This document shows positions 9,708-20,059 of a DNA stretch of 64,000 nt, one piece after another. Origin of the DNA: Chryseotalea sanaruensis (GTDB lineage Bacteria > Bacteroidota > Bacteroidia > Cytophagales > Cyclobacteriaceae); assembly GCF_003990915.1 (NCBI RefSeq), contig NZ_BHXQ01000005.1:124001-188000 (forward strand), written 5' to 3'. Below the pieces are notes generated by a model. The model was not told where the DNA came from and searched no databases. It was given only the letters and a program-made list of their open reading frames with translations. The position numbers were made by a program, and so were the translations under genes. Within the stretch, counting starts at the first letter, position 1. Each line of letters starts with the position of its first letter.

Positions 9708-10649
9708 ATGAAAAAAATATTAGGTGTTGTTTTTATGTTCTCACTCTTTGCAGGCGCGTTAACGTCTTGCCTGGATGAAGATCCTTTGTTCGATGCGTCA
9801 AAGTCAGAGAATATTATTGAATTCTTTGATATTGGGGCAATAGCATCTCCAGTGGATGCGAGTTATCCTTTATATGTTTCTACTTTTAAATTAAGTGAAG
9901 CAGAACAGTTTGATGTGGTTATTAGTTACTCTGGGGCACATTCAAGCGATGAGGATGTAACGGTAAATGTTGAATTGGATCCAATTGCTCTTGAAAAGTA
10001 TAATGCTGAGCAAGGTGGTGTTTATGAGGTTTTACCCGAAAGCTTGTATACAGTACCAAGTTTTACAGTTACTATACCGAAAGGTCAGACTAAGGCGGTA
10101 TTAAGGTTCTCTTTAAATACCATCAACTTTGACTTTTCAAAAGCTTATGCTCTGCCTTTAACGATTGTCTCTTCATCAAAGGGAGTTATCAGTGGCAATT
10201 TTGGCACAGCTATTTTCTCCGTTGGTGGCAAAAATAAGTTTGATGGTGTGTATGCTGTAGAGGGTACAATGGTTGATGCGTTAGGTGCATTTACAGGTTT
10301 CTATCCTACAGAGATCGAATTTAGAACAATAGATGCGAATACGGTTAACCGCTATGACAGAGAGTTGGGTAGTAATTTGCATGGAATAATACAAAATGGT
10401 ACCGGTGCTCTTTTTGTGTTTGGAACTTTCTCTATTCAGTTTGATTTAGATGAGGATGGCACTGTAACTGATGCCAGAAACTCAGTAGCCAGCGCAACCA
10501 GATCAGGTAAACTGGGCACTGGAATAAATAAAATGACCTTTAAAGCTGATGGAACCCCTGATAAGATGGAGGTTACGTACATAATGGTTCAAAGCGGAGC
10601 AGACAGGGCTGTGTTTACAGAGACATTAACTTATATCGGTGAGAGATAA
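9708..10649 (+). CDS. DUF1735-type surface lipoprotein
   Basis: Lipoprotein of 313 aa with lipidated Cys at about residue 20 (GALTSCLDED). Residues about 25-165 look like a DUF1735 beta-sandwich, a domain often found in accessory glycan-binding proteins of Sus-like systems: SKSENIIEF, a DPIALEKYNAEQGG stretch and YTVPSFTVTIPKGQ. The C-terminal half is a further beta-rich region I do not recognise. The start is the ATG at 9708; an in-frame TTG at 9702 adds only two residues. It probably helps the SusC1/SusD1 complex capture its ligand at the cell surface. Confidence 0.8.
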   Translation: MKKILGVVFMFSLFAGALTSCLDEDPLFDASKSENIIEFFDIGAIASPVDASYPLYVSTFKLSEAEQFDVVISYSGAHSSDEDVTVNVELDPIALEKYNAEQGGVYEVLPESLYTVPSFTVTIPKGQTKAVLRFSLNTINFDFSKAYALPLTIVSSSKGVISGNFGTAIFSVGGKNKFDGVYAVEGTMVDALGAFTGFYPTEIEFRTIDANTVNRYDRELGSNLHGIIQNGTGALFVFGTFSIQFDLDEDGTVTDARNSVASATRSGKLGTGINKMTFKADGTPDKMEVTYIMVQSGADRAVFTETLTYIGER

Positions 10650-10671
10650 TGAACTGATTATCACAAACAAA

Positions 10672-11421
10672 ATGATTAAAAAAAATCTTATGAAGCATAA
10701 ACGGAATTCTTATATCCCCTTTTTATTACTGTCTTCAATCGGCTTATTACTTTCTTGTGATAATGAAGATGAGGTAACGACAAGTTTTGAAAGGGTATCC
10801 TCGACATACGAGGAAATTAATGGAACAGGTGAGGTGGTTATACCACTCAGGTCTACAGGATCAATTACATCGGATAATGTAACCGTTCAGTTTGATGGCA
10901 CCGCTACAGAGGGCGAAGACTTCGAACTCGTTAGTATTAATTCTGAATCGATGGTTATCAGGGTAATAGATGATAATCTGTTTGAAGAGACAGAATATGT
11001 CAGAGTTCTGTTGGTATCAAACGGAGCCAATGTTGGAGGTAATGCTATCCATAGATTGAATATAGTAAGCAATTGTGAAGATATTGGAGGATTAGATGTT
11101 GGTTTCTTTGCAGGTGATTATGATGCTTTGGAAGATTATGGTGGCGGAACCACTTATGGTCCATACACAATTACATTAGTACAAGACGAAGAAGATCCGA
11201 CCAGATTTAGTTTTGATAATCTTTACGATAGTGGGTGTGATGCTTACATGATCTTTGATTATGCGAATGGTACAGTCGCATTCCCGAATCAATCGCCATG
11301 TGACTCACCTTTAACCAATTCATCAGGTACTTTCAGTATAGATTTGTGTGAGGAAACCACATTAACCATTAATCTTAATTTTGATGGTGGTGACTGGGTA
11401 TACCGCTTTACCAAATTGTAA
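10672..11421 (+). CDS. Calx-beta-like surface lipoprotein
   Basis: Predicted lipoprotein of 249 aa; lipidated Cys at residue 29 from the ATG at 10672 (GLLLSCDNED), or 23 if the ATG at 10690 is used. An in-frame GTG at 10639 overlaps the previous gene and is less likely. Residues about 45-125 read like a Calx-beta-type immunoglobulin fold: GTATEGEDFELV followed by VIDDNLFEETEYVRVLL. The C-terminal 110 residues are acidic with paired Cys. Last gene of the SusC1 operon, 22 bp after the DUF1735 gene, and followed by a clear terminator. Function likely accessory ligand binding; not assigned. Confidence 0.65.
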   Translation: MIKKNLMKHKRNSYIPFLLLSSIGLLLSCDNEDEVTTSFERVSSTYEEINGTGEVVIPLRSTGSITSDNVTVQFDGTATEGEDFELVSINSESMVIRVIDDNLFEETEYVRVLLVSNGANVGGNAIHRLNIVSNCEDIGGLDVGFFAGDYDALEDYGGGTTYGPYTITLVQDEEDPTRFSFDNLYDSGCDAYMIFDYANGTVAFPNQSPCDSPLTNSSGTFSIDLCEETTLTINLNFDGGDWVYRFTKL

Positions 11422-11442
11422 TTGAATTTAACCGCAGTCAAA

Positions 11443-11473
11443 AGCCAATCCTGAAAAGGGTTGGCTTTTTTTA
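11443..11473 (+). terminator. Intrinsic terminator of the SusC1 operon
   Basis: AGCCAATCC stem, TGAAAA loop, GGGTTGGCT stem and then TTTTTTT. It starts 21 bp after the stop at 11421. The core is base-for-base the same as the terminator at 4561. Confidence 0.9.
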
Positions 11474-11657
11474 TGGGAAAAATTGAAGGCAATCGTTTAG
11501 GTGCCAGTTTGTAGGTGACTGAAAACCAAATTGATACGATATAATTTGTCATTTAGACAGAATACCCCAATTAAATTTTATCCTCTAAGACTCATGGGGT
11601 ATTTTGTTTTGTCCATACATACCGTAAATTCAGGCTTTTAAATTTAAACTAAAACCT

Positions 11658-14600
11658 ATGAAGAAGTTTCTACTACTATGTAGTGTAATGGTCTTTACAC
11701 TTTCCAGTGTATGGGCCCAGGAACGAACCGTGTCAGGACGGGTAACCTCTACGGAGGATGGCTCCTCTTTACCGGGCGTGAACGTGGTGATTAAAGGCAC
11801 CACAAACGGTACAGTTACCGACTCCGATGGAAATTATAAGCTTAATGTTCCAGCAGGGGGTGGTGCACTGGTATTCTCGTTTATCGGCCTTCAAACTGAG
11901 GAAATTGTTATTGGAGACCGTAATGTTGTTGATGTCTCTCTATCCTTGGATGTAACACAACTTTCTGAAGTTGTTGTAGTGGGTTACGGTACTCAGGAAC
12001 GTAAAGAAATTACGGGATCTGTTGTTTCAATTGCCAGCAAAGACATTGAAAACTTAGTATCAGCTTCTTTTGATTCTCAGCTTGCTGGGCGTGCTCCAGG
12101 TGTACAAGTAACAACACCTGGTGGTATAATCGGCCAAAGACCTATTATTCGTATTCGTGGTGTTAACTCACTTACTTCCAGTGCAGATCCATTAATCGTT
12201 ATTGATGGTGTTCCAGCTGTAACAGATGACCGTTCAAGCATAGTACCATCAAATCCTTTAGCGAACATTAACCCTGCTGACATTCAGTCTTACGAGGTGT
12301 TAAAAGACGGTTCAGCAACTGCGATTTATGGTTCAAGAGCAGCCAATGGTGTAATCCTTATTACTACTAAAAGAGGAACCAAAGGTAAGGCTACCGTTAA
12401 CTACAGTGGCTCATTTGGTATCAATCAAGAGGTAGCTAGATTCGATTTATTATCTGGCGATCAATTTGTTGAAATTGCCAATGAAAAACGTACAAATGCA
12501 GGTCTGGGAGTAGCAGCAAATGCTGGAGGCAACACAGATTGGCAGGATCACATTTTTAGAAATGGTGCAGTTCAGCAACATAATGTTTCTTTAGGTGGCG
12601 GTTCAGATAATACCAACTATTTCTTCTCTTTAGGATTTACCGAGCAGGAGTCTCCTGTTATCGCGAACAGCTTGAAGCGCTACTCTTTCAGAGCTAACAT
12701 TGATCAAAAGGTAGCGAACAGAGTTAAGTTAGGCACCAGCTTATCTTATACTTATGGTGAAATTAATGGCCTTAACAATGGTGCAAACTCACTTTCAGGT
12801 GCCATTTACAACGCCTCAAGAATGTTGCCAAATGTGGATATCTTCGATCCTGCCAATGTTGCTTTTGACGGTTATAATGTAACTGCAAACGGTGCGGCTT
12901 TAGGCCTTGGACCGAACACTGTGGGTGTTGATAACAACATTCCTAATATTGCTTTTGTATTGGCTAACAATATCTATAGAAATAGAACAAACAGATTGCT
13001 TGCTAATGCTTATGCAGAGGTAGAAATTGTTGATGGTCTTTCTTTGCGTACTCAAATAGGTACAGATGTAACGTTAGCAGACGATTTCCAATCATTAGAT
13101 CCTCGCCATGGTGATGGTCGTGGTGCTGTAGGTAGCATTACACAAACGTTCAACCCTGTTTACCGTTGGAACTGGCAAAATACGCTTAACTATCAGAAAG
13201 TGTTTGCTGATGTGCATAACGTAAATGCAACTATTGGTGTTGAATATCAAAAGACAAATTATTACAACTTCTCTGCAAGTGGAACAGGATTTTCTGACAG
13301 GTTCTTCCTTCAGCAAAACCTGATCACTGGATCTTATCAAAACCCAAGCGTTGGTGGTGGTTATGCAGACAGAGGTTTTGAATCTTACTTTGGTCGTTTA
13401 AACTATAGCTATAAAGGAAAATATCTGTTGAGTGTTTCAGCTCGTAATGATGCAATTTCTGATCTTTACATAGACAACAGAGTAGGATTTTTCCCTGGTG
13501 GTTCAATAGGATGGAGAGTATCTGAAGAAGATTTCTTTAACAGCACACTAATTACCGATCTTAAGGTAAGAGCATCTTATGCTGAAGTTGGAAACACTGA
13601 AATTGGTACACTAGCCTATGCAGGTGGTTTTGGTGCGGTGCTTTACGGGCCAAATGCAGGTATTGCACTCACTCAAGTATCTAACAGAGACTTACAGTGG
13701 GAGGTTTCTAAAAAAATCAATGTTGGTTTTAACACAACAATTGCTGGCATTACTATCGAGGCAGACTACTTCAAGAATGACATTGATAAGATGGTGTTAG
13801 ATGCTCCGGTTGCTGAATCATTGGGTGTACCAGGTAATACAATTGCACAGAACGTTGGTGCAATGACAAACTCCGGCTTCGAATTGCGTATTGCCTCTAA
13901 AGTATTAGAAAGAGGTGACTTTAAATGGACCACTGACTTCAACTTCACAGCTATCAAAAATGAAGTAACAAGCTTGCTTAGTCCGCTTACCGGAAGTCAG
14001 ATATTTAACCGTACAGAAGTTGGCAGGTCAATTGCTGAGTTGTATGGATATCGTTTTGCAGGAGTTAATCCTGCTAATGGTAATCCATTGTACTTCAGAG
14101 GCGATGGTTCAATTTCACAATATAACTTGGTTCCAGGTGCCACAGGATGGAGAGTTTATGATGCAGCGAACCCAACAAACGTAGCAACGACTACAAACGC
14201 TCTGGGTGCTAATGACCTTGCCTTCTTAGGAAACACATTACCTAAATGGTCTGGCGGTTTGACGAACCAGTTTACTTTCAAAAATTTCGATGCAGAAATT
14301 TTCTTACGTTACTCAGGTGGTAACTATATAATGAACGAAACACTTCGCGGCCAACTTGGTATGGGCTTCTCGAATAATAATTCTGAAATCTTGAATCGTT
14401 GGACTGAGGCTGGTCAGGTTACTGATGTGCCTAAAATATACAATGGTCAGGATGCCAACATTTGGGCCACAGGTGCCGCAAACTCTCGCTTCGTAGAGAA
14501 AGGAGATTTTGTAAGGGTACAAAATATTATAATTGGTTACAGGGTGCCAACTGAAGCGTTGCAGACTGCATTCAAAGGCGGAATACGTAGCGCTAGAGTT

Positions 14601-14753
14601 TTTGCTCAAGTACAAAACCCTTTCACATTCACTGCTTATAAAGGTCTTGACCCTGAGTTAAACCAATTTAGCAACCAACTAGTGTATGGTGTTGATTGGA
14701 ACGGAGCTCCTATCATCAGAACATGGACTTTCGGTGTAAATGTTGGATTCTAA
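11658..14753 (+). CDS. SusC/RagA-family TonB-linked outer membrane transporter 2
   Basis: TonB-dependent outer membrane importer of 1031 aa. Signal peptide to about residue 20 (VWAQ), carboxypeptidase-D-regulatory-like domain about 23-107, then a plug with VVVGYGTQERKEITGSV, the TonB-linked SusC signature, and IRGVNSLTSSADPLIVIDGVP. The barrel is full length and ends WTFGVNVGF. SusD2 follows after 27 bp. The 185 bp between the preceding terminator and the ATG hold its promoter; no exact TAnnTTTG was found. Ligand unknown. Body sequence differs clearly from SusC1 and SusC3, despite the near-identical first 107 residues. Confidence 0.95.
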   Translation: MKKFLLLCSVMVFTLSSVWAQERTVSGRVTSTEDGSSLPGVNVVIKGTTNGTVTDSDGNYKLNVPAGGGALVFSFIGLQTEEIVIGDRNVVDVSLSLDVTQLSEVVVVGYGTQERKEITGSVVSIASKDIENLVSASFDSQLAGRAPGVQVTTPGGIIGQRPIIRIRGVNSLTSSADPLIVIDGVPAVTDDRSSIVPSNPLANINPADIQSYEVLKDGSATAIYGSRAANGVILITTKRGTKGKATVNYSGSFGINQEVARFDLLSGDQFVEIANEKRTNAGLGVAANAGGNTDWQDHIFRNGAVQQHNVSLGGGSDNTNYFFSLGFTEQESPVIANSLKRYSFRANIDQKVANRVKLGTSLSYTYGEINGLNNGANSLSGAIYNASRMLPNVDIFDPANVAFDGYNVTANGAALGLGPNTVGVDNNIPNIAFVLANNIYRNRTNRLLANAYAEVEIVDGLSLRTQIGTDVTLADDFQSLDPRHGDGRGAVGSITQTFNPVYRWNWQNTLNYQKVFADVHNVNATIGVEYQKTNYYNFSASGTGFSDRFFLQQNLITGSYQNPSVGGGYADRGFESYFGRLNYSYKGKYLLSVSARNDAISDLYIDNRVGFFPGGSIGWRVSEEDFFNSTLITDLKVRASYAEVGNTEIGTLAYAGGFGAVLYGPNAGIALTQVSNRDLQWEVSKKINVGFNTTIAGITIEADYFKNDIDKMVLDAPVAESLGVPGNTIAQNVGAMTNSGFELRIASKVLERGDFKWTTDFNFTAIKNEVTSLLSPLTGSQIFNRTEVGRSIAELYGYRFAGVNPANGNPLYFRGDGSISQYNLVPGATGWRVYDAANPTNVATTTNALGANDLAFLGNTLPKWSGGLTNQFTFKNFDAEIFLRYSGGNYIMNETLRGQLGMGFSNNNSEILNRWTEAGQVTDVPKIYNGQDANIWATGAANSRFVEKGDFVRVQNIIIGYRVPTEALQTAFKGGIRSARVFAQVQNPFTFTAYKGLDPELNQFSNQLVYGVDWNGAPIIRTWTFGVNVGF

Positions 14754-14780
14754 TTCTTTTAACTTAAAAGTGATATAGAA

Positions 14781-16292
14781 ATGAAACTTAACAGAATAAA
14801 TAAATTTATAGGAGTTGCGGCCCTGCTATTTGCAGTAGAGGCTTGTGATCTCACGGATATCGATCCGGCAAACCGAATTCCTGAAGGTGTTGCCTTCAGT
14901 GATGCAGCACGTATTCAGGCTGCAGTTTTAGGAGTATATGAGTCTGCTCAGCGCGGTTTCTATCTAGGCGCAGTTCAGAGGGGGTATCCTTTCGGTGCTG
15001 CCTCAACCGAGCAAAATGATATGCGAGGTGAGGATATGTACAACGACCAACTCTTTTATGAAATAACCTACATAGGAAACTGGACAACAACTACAGCTAA
15101 TAATAATGGTATGTGGATTTCACTTTACCGTGTTATTAACAGATGTAATATCGTTCTGGAGGGCATACAACGTGCAGAAACTGCAGGTGTATTAACACCG
15201 GCTCAGGCGAATGCTTTTAGAGGCGAGATGCTCTTCTTAAGGGCCATGTCTCACTTCGAATTAGTAATTAATTATAGTCGTCCTTATTCTGATGATCCAT
15301 CAGATCTTGGAATTCCATACAGAGATTTTGCGGTAGATGATGCTGGGAAAGTACCTGCAGGTATTGAGGTGCAAAGAGGCACTATTCAGCAAACCTACAC
15401 ACGCATTCTGCAAGACTTAGATAATGCTGAGGGCTTCCTAACTAATACTGGAACACCTTATCGTGCCAGAGCGGGCGCGGCAGTTGCCTTGAAAACCAGG
15501 GTTAAGCTGCACATGCTTGATTGGGCAGGTGTAATAACTGAGTATGATAAAATCGACAATTTGTACGCATTAACAGCAAGTCCTGCAGGCCCCTTTACTT
15601 CGGGTACATCAACTGAAGCCATATTTTCATTACAGAATTCTAACGTTTCTAATGCAGGGGTAAATGGTGCTTTAGTAAGTATGTACGGAAGTCCTACTTT
15701 AGGAGGACGTGGTCTTGTAAAAATAAGCCCGGTAATCTGGATAGAACCTTTCTGGTTAGCATCAGATTCAAGAAGAACATTGTTGACAACACAGGAATCT
15801 ACTGGTGTTTATAGCTATAAATACAGAACATTCGGTGTTTATGATGATCCAACACCGCTTATCAGGCATGCTGAGGTTGTCCTTAATGCGGCTGAAGCTT
15901 ATGCAAGAACTAATGATTTTGCTACAGCAATTACATTATTGAATAGCGTAAGAAACCGCGCTGTAGGTGCAGCATTAGAATATGATTTAGCTGATCTCGG
16001 TGGAAACCAGGCTGGTGTTCTTCAAGGTATATGGAATGAAAGAAGAATTGAATTCCTAGGTGAAGGTAAGAGATGGTATGATGTACACAGACTTTCGGGC
16101 GAAGGCTTAATGGCAGGTATTCCTGCTAAAGCACAAACACGCTCTGTATCATTGTTGACGCAATACACGCCAGGTGGCTTTACACTAGCACACGCATTGC
16201 CTTACACAGAGGATAATTTTATCTGGCCTATTCCGTTATCAGAAGTTTTGGTAAACCCTACTTTAGCTGATCAACAGAATCCAGGTTATTAA
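14781..16292 (+). CDS. SusD/RagB-family surface lipoprotein 2
   Basis: Partner lipoprotein of SusC2, 503 aa. Lipobox FAVEACDLTD puts the lipidated Cys at residue 22. The N-terminal helices carry AVLGVYESAQ and the segment GMWISLYRVINRCN, typical of the RagB/SusD N-terminal domain. The C-terminal SusD region has the pattern NAAEAYARTNDFATAI and EFLGEGKRWYDVHR, then NPTLADQQNPGY at the end, as usual for the family. It forms a two-gene operon with SusC2 and ends before the terminator at 16321. No hydrolase is associated. Confidence 0.94.
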   Translation: MKLNRINKFIGVAALLFAVEACDLTDIDPANRIPEGVAFSDAARIQAAVLGVYESAQRGFYLGAVQRGYPFGAASTEQNDMRGEDMYNDQLFYEITYIGNWTTTTANNNGMWISLYRVINRCNIVLEGIQRAETAGVLTPAQANAFRGEMLFLRAMSHFELVINYSRPYSDDPSDLGIPYRDFAVDDAGKVPAGIEVQRGTIQQTYTRILQDLDNAEGFLTNTGTPYRARAGAAVALKTRVKLHMLDWAGVITEYDKIDNLYALTASPAGPFTSGTSTEAIFSLQNSNVSNAGVNGALVSMYGSPTLGGRGLVKISPVIWIEPFWLASDSRRTLLTTQESTGVYSYKYRTFGVYDDPTPLIRHAEVVLNAAEAYARTNDFATAITLLNSVRNRAVGAALEYDLADLGGNQAGVLQGIWNERRIEFLGEGKRWYDVHRLSGEGLMAGIPAKAQTRSVSLLTQYTPGGFTLAHALPYTEDNFIWPIPLSEVLVNPTLADQQNPGY

Positions 16293-16320
16293 TTATTTTT
16301 GATAACTCTATTAATCATTA

Positions 16321-16356
16321 AGAGAGGCTGCCTTTATTGGGCGGCCTCTTTTATTT
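16321..16356 (+). terminator. Intrinsic terminator of the SusC2-SusD2 operon
   Basis: AGAGGCTGCC pairs with GGCGGCCTCT (one G-U pair) around loop TTTATTG, followed by TTTATTT. It starts 28 bp after the SusD2 stop and ends just before the next gene. Confidence 0.88.
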
Positions 16357-16370
16357 CTTAAAACTTAGAA

Positions 16371-19013
16371 ATGCGCTCATCACTAATTTTGCTTGTTGTT
16401 GCAGTATTCCCGTCACTCTGTTCTGCACAAAGCATTGATTCAATACGATTAACAAAAGATTATGACGGACTGCTTTTTCCAGCATTCGCAGATACAATCG
16501 AAGGAGAATTCGCAGTTAAATTTTATTACAATTACGAATGGATTAAAGATGTTAAAATCATACAGCGCCAATCCAATTCCAGATTGGCAGAAGTTTTACA
16601 AAAATCTTTGGTTGATGTTCGACTAGAGCCTTTACAATTAAATAGAAAAAGTATTGTCTTAGTAAACACAATCAGTGCAAGCACAACTACTCGAGCACAA
16701 GATGCAATCGCTTCTTATAGTGTATCTGGCTACATAAGCGACAGTCAAAGTGGCGAAAAAATTAGCGGAGCAACTATTCAGATGCCGGGCACAAAATTTG
16801 CCACCACCTCTTCAAGTAATGGATTCTTCACTTTAAAATTACCTGAAGGGATGTATGAAATACTGGTCAATGCTGTGGGAATGTCAGGTCTTACCAAAAG
16901 ATTAAGGGTTTATGCAGATCAAGTTGTGGATATTGAAATGTTCGAAAGTGTAACGGAATTAGATGAAATTATCATCTCAGGTTTAGCTTCTAAACAATTA
17001 AGTAGTCTAGATATAGGATTGCAAACGATAAGCACACAATCATTAAAGTCAATGCCGCCATTGTTAGGTGAAGTCGATATCATTAGATCGGTGCTTTCGT
17101 TGCCAGGAGTAACTACTGTTGGTGAGGGCGCATCAGGATTCAATGTGCGTGGAGGAAACGTTGATCAGAATTTAATTGTGGTTGACAACGCCCCCCTATT
17201 TAATTCGTCTCACCTCTTCGGTCTTTTTTCAGTAGTAAACTCAGAGGCAATTAGTTCATTGAGTCTTCAAAAAGGAACCTTACCGGCAAGGTATGGTGGA
17301 AGACTTGCTTCAGTTATGGATATAAGCTTGCAAGACGGAATGGATCAGGACTTATATGCAGAAGCCTCTATCGGGGTGATCAGTAGTAAACTTAAAATCT
17401 CAAGCCCGATTATAAAAGATAAAATGTCCATTGTGACAACAGGAAGATTTGCGTATCCAAGCTGGGTACTTGGGTTTGTCCCCGATCAAAATGTGAGCTC
17501 AAGCAAAGCAGGCTTTTATGACGCAACTCTAAAGGCTGCTTATAGAATCAGTTCAAAAGATTATCTAAGTTTTTCAACACTCTTCGGAGGTGACTCTTTT
17601 CGATTTGGTTCAGACACCACCTACTCATGGAGTAGCAGAATGGCCTCTCTACAATGGCTCCATAATTTTTCACAGGATTTCTCTAGTAAATTATCGGTCG
17701 CATACTCAAGGGGAGATAATGTTGTGTCTGGCAAATCATTCGCAAATGAATTCGACTTAAAATCATTTATTGGTAGTACGGGAATTAATTATGAGTTTTT
17801 TTGGAATAAATGGAAACAGCACAATATAGAGTTCGGGCTGCAATCAAACTTTTATAAAATTGGAAGGGGTGATCTAGATCCAACCAATGAGAGTTCCGGG
17901 ATACAACCATTTTCGATTCCAAATGAAAGAGGGGCTGAATCAAGTTTTTACTTTTCTGATGCCATTACATTAACACAAGCATTATCAATTTCTTTTGGAG
18001 TGCGGCTATCAGCTTTCGCATACCTTGGTAATGGACTAAAAAGATTTTATCAAGAGAATTCTCCTATAAACGAGGCGAGTTATGTTGAAACTCAAAATGT
18101 ATCAGGCAATAGTGTTCAATCTTTTTTTATTAATCCCGAGCCACGATTTGCTTTGAAATTCTCAATTGACAACGAGTCATCAATAAAGCTGGGATATAAC
18201 AGGAATTTTCAGTACTTAAGTCTACTGTCTAATACGATGGCAGTTTCTCCGATTGATACTTGGAAATTAAGTGATAATTTCCTGGCCCCTCAATCTAATG
18301 ACCAGGCGAGTCTTGGATACTTTAGAAACTTTTCTAATTCCGCCTATGAAGTTTCTGTTGAATCATATTACAAAATAGTATCAAGTGTAACACAGTATAA
18401 AGAAGGCGCTCGACTTGTGCTCAATGATTTTATTGAAAGAGAATTGTTAATGGGTAAGGGTAAATCTTACGGGGTTGAATTTTACGCAAAAAAAAATCGT
18501 GGTGATTTAACCGGATGGATTAGTTACACCTATTCAAGAAGCCTTGTACTAGTAAAAGGAGATTACGAGGAAGAGACACTTTCAAATGGCGAGTATTTCC
18601 CAAGTAATTTTGATAAACCGCACGACCTAAGTTTAGTAGCTAACTACTCCTTAACTCCAAAATTTAGTGTATCTGGTAATTTCTTTTACAGTACAGGCCG
18701 TCCTATCACTTATCCTGAATCAATATATGTAGTTGATGGATATGTGGTGGCTGATTATTCAGAAATTAACCAATCAAGAATCCCGGATTATCACAGATTG
18801 GATCTTTCATTCAATTACAAAATGCTTGCAAAGAAGAATAGACGGTTTGAGCGAAGTTGGAGTGCAGGAGTTTATAATGTCTATGCAAGAAGGAACCCCT
18901 TCTCAGTATTCTTTAAGCCAGAATATCAGGGTTCATTTCCCCAAGCATACAAGCTGTCGGTATTGGGCACTGCAATTCCATACTTTGCAATTAATTTTAA
19001 ACTAAAGCCTTGA
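16371..19013 (+). CDS. TonB-dependent receptor with STN-like and carboxypeptidase-regulatory domains
   Basis: Outer membrane receptor of 880 aa, not of the SusC type. Signal peptide to about residue 19 (SLCSAQ). Residues 20-105 resemble a short secretin/TonB (STN) domain, often present in transducers that signal to an anti-sigma factor. Then a carboxypeptidase-D-regulatory-like domain (about 117-200), a plug with FNVRGGNVDQNLIVVDNAP and LFSVVNSEAI, and a barrel ending YFAINFKLKP. No sigma/anti-sigma pair lies next to it. It starts 15 bp after the SusC2 terminator and is followed after 8 bp by a DUF4249 lipoprotein, a frequent pairing in this phylum. Confidence 0.88.
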   Translation: MRSSLILLVVAVFPSLCSAQSIDSIRLTKDYDGLLFPAFADTIEGEFAVKFYYNYEWIKDVKIIQRQSNSRLAEVLQKSLVDVRLEPLQLNRKSIVLVNTISASTTTRAQDAIASYSVSGYISDSQSGEKISGATIQMPGTKFATTSSSNGFFTLKLPEGMYEILVNAVGMSGLTKRLRVYADQVVDIEMFESVTELDEIIISGLASKQLSSLDIGLQTISTQSLKSMPPLLGEVDIIRSVLSLPGVTTVGEGASGFNVRGGNVDQNLIVVDNAPLFNSSHLFGLFSVVNSEAISSLSLQKGTLPARYGGRLASVMDISLQDGMDQDLYAEASIGVISSKLKISSPIIKDKMSIVTTGRFAYPSWVLGFVPDQNVSSSKAGFYDATLKAAYRISSKDYLSFSTLFGGDSFRFGSDTTYSWSSRMASLQWLHNFSQDFSSKLSVAYSRGDNVVSGKSFANEFDLKSFIGSTGINYEFFWNKWKQHNIEFGLQSNFYKIGRGDLDPTNESSGIQPFSIPNERGAESSFYFSDAITLTQALSISFGVRLSAFAYLGNGLKRFYQENSPINEASYVETQNVSGNSVQSFFINPEPRFALKFSIDNESSIKLGYNRNFQYLSLLSNTMAVSPIDTWKLSDNFLAPQSNDQASLGYFRNFSNSAYEVSVESYYKIVSSVTQYKEGARLVLNDFIERELLMGKGKSYGVEFYAKKNRGDLTGWISYTYSRSLVLVKGDYEEETLSNGEYFPSNFDKPHDLSLVANYSLTPKFSVSGNFFYSTGRPITYPESIYVVDGYVVADYSEINQSRIPDYHRLDLSFNYKMLAKKNRRFERSWSAGVYNVYARRNPFSVFFKPEYQGSFPQAYKLSVLGTAIPYFAINFKLKP

Positions 19014-19021
19014 TTTAGGTT

Positions 19022-20059
19022 ATGCGATATATAATATTTTTTTCGCTTTTATTAATAAGTTGTGTTGATAAGATATTAATTGAAGGTCCATCTGTTCAGC
19101 CTAAACTAGTTGTAGATGCTTGGTTTACAAATGTGGCTGATTTTAATTCTGTCAGATTGTCCAAGAGTGCACCTTTCTCCAATAATTATCCGTTTGTTGT
19201 ATTCAATGAGCCCGTTTCCGGGGCTACAGTAACCGTTTATTCTCAAGATAAATCGCGAGCCATTAGTTTTTCTGAAGATACAACAGGTGTTTATAAAACA
19301 TCGGAAATTGCAGAAGTAGGCGAATCGTACTTTCTAGAAGTTCAAGGTCCGGGAGGGCAGTTATACAGGTCGTCAATACAAAAGGTGGAACAACCGGTTT
19401 CTATTGAATCACTAGATTTTACTTTTGATAAGGTCGATGATATTATAAACACTACATCCGGGGGCTATCAAACGATACCAAGATATTACTTCAACGTCTC
19501 AGCAAACATCAATGACCCTGAAGAGAATCAAAATTTCTACTTATGGAAGAGTATTGGCATTTTTGAATATCTGACTATTCCTCCCGGTGATTCCCCTTGC
19601 AACTTTTGTAAATGTTGGTCTACTATATCTCCATTAGTAGGTAGTGTTAATGTATCATCAGATCAATACATAAACGGGAGTTCATTTAGCGTTAAAGTGG
19701 GTTCTATCTTATACGATAGAAGCACAGGCTTTCTAACAAGGCTATATCAGTTTTCAATAACAGGCTCGGCATTTCAATATTGGAATGCAATTAGCAACCA
19801 ACAGAGAAACACAGGCACTATTTTCGATCCGGCTCCTGGAAACATTGCTGGTAATATTGTAAGTGTAGGTCAAGAGAACGAGGAAATACTTGGGTATTTT
19901 ACAACGGCTTCAGTTTCATATAATAAGTTACTGATCAATCGGGGATCAGAGGCTAGAAAATTAAATGTAAATGAGCCCAATCTAATTCCTCCCGGAGATG
20001 GCGATTGTCGTTTGCTTTATAGGAATTCAACTCATATTAAACCTGTAGATTTTCAATGA
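19022..20059 (+). CDS. DUF4249 lipoprotein
   Basis: 345-aa lipoprotein with a very short signal (MRYIIFFSLLLISC, Cys at 14). Residues about 25-130 form a beta-sandwich with PKLVVDAWFTN, VRLSKSAPF and GATVTVYS, the recognisable start of DUF4249. A CNFCKCW cysteine cluster lies near residue 197. Its stop overlaps the next start by four bases (ATGA), and the receptor gene ends 8 bp upstream, so the three genes should be translated together. It probably sits over the receptor as a surface partner, by analogy with SusD; this is inference. Confidence 0.82.
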   Translation: MRYIIFFSLLLISCVDKILIEGPSVQPKLVVDAWFTNVADFNSVRLSKSAPFSNNYPFVVFNEPVSGATVTVYSQDKSRAISFSEDTTGVYKTSEIAEVGESYFLEVQGPGGQLYRSSIQKVEQPVSIESLDFTFDKVDDIINTTSGGYQTIPRYYFNVSANINDPEENQNFYLWKSIGIFEYLTIPPGDSPCNFCKCWSTISPLVGSVNVSSDQYINGSSFSVKVGSILYDRSTGFLTRLYQFSITGSAFQYWNAISNQQRNTGTIFDPAPGNIAGNIVSVGQENEEILGYFTTASVSYNKLLINRGSEARKLNVNEPNLIPPGDGDCRLLYRNSTHIKPVDFQ

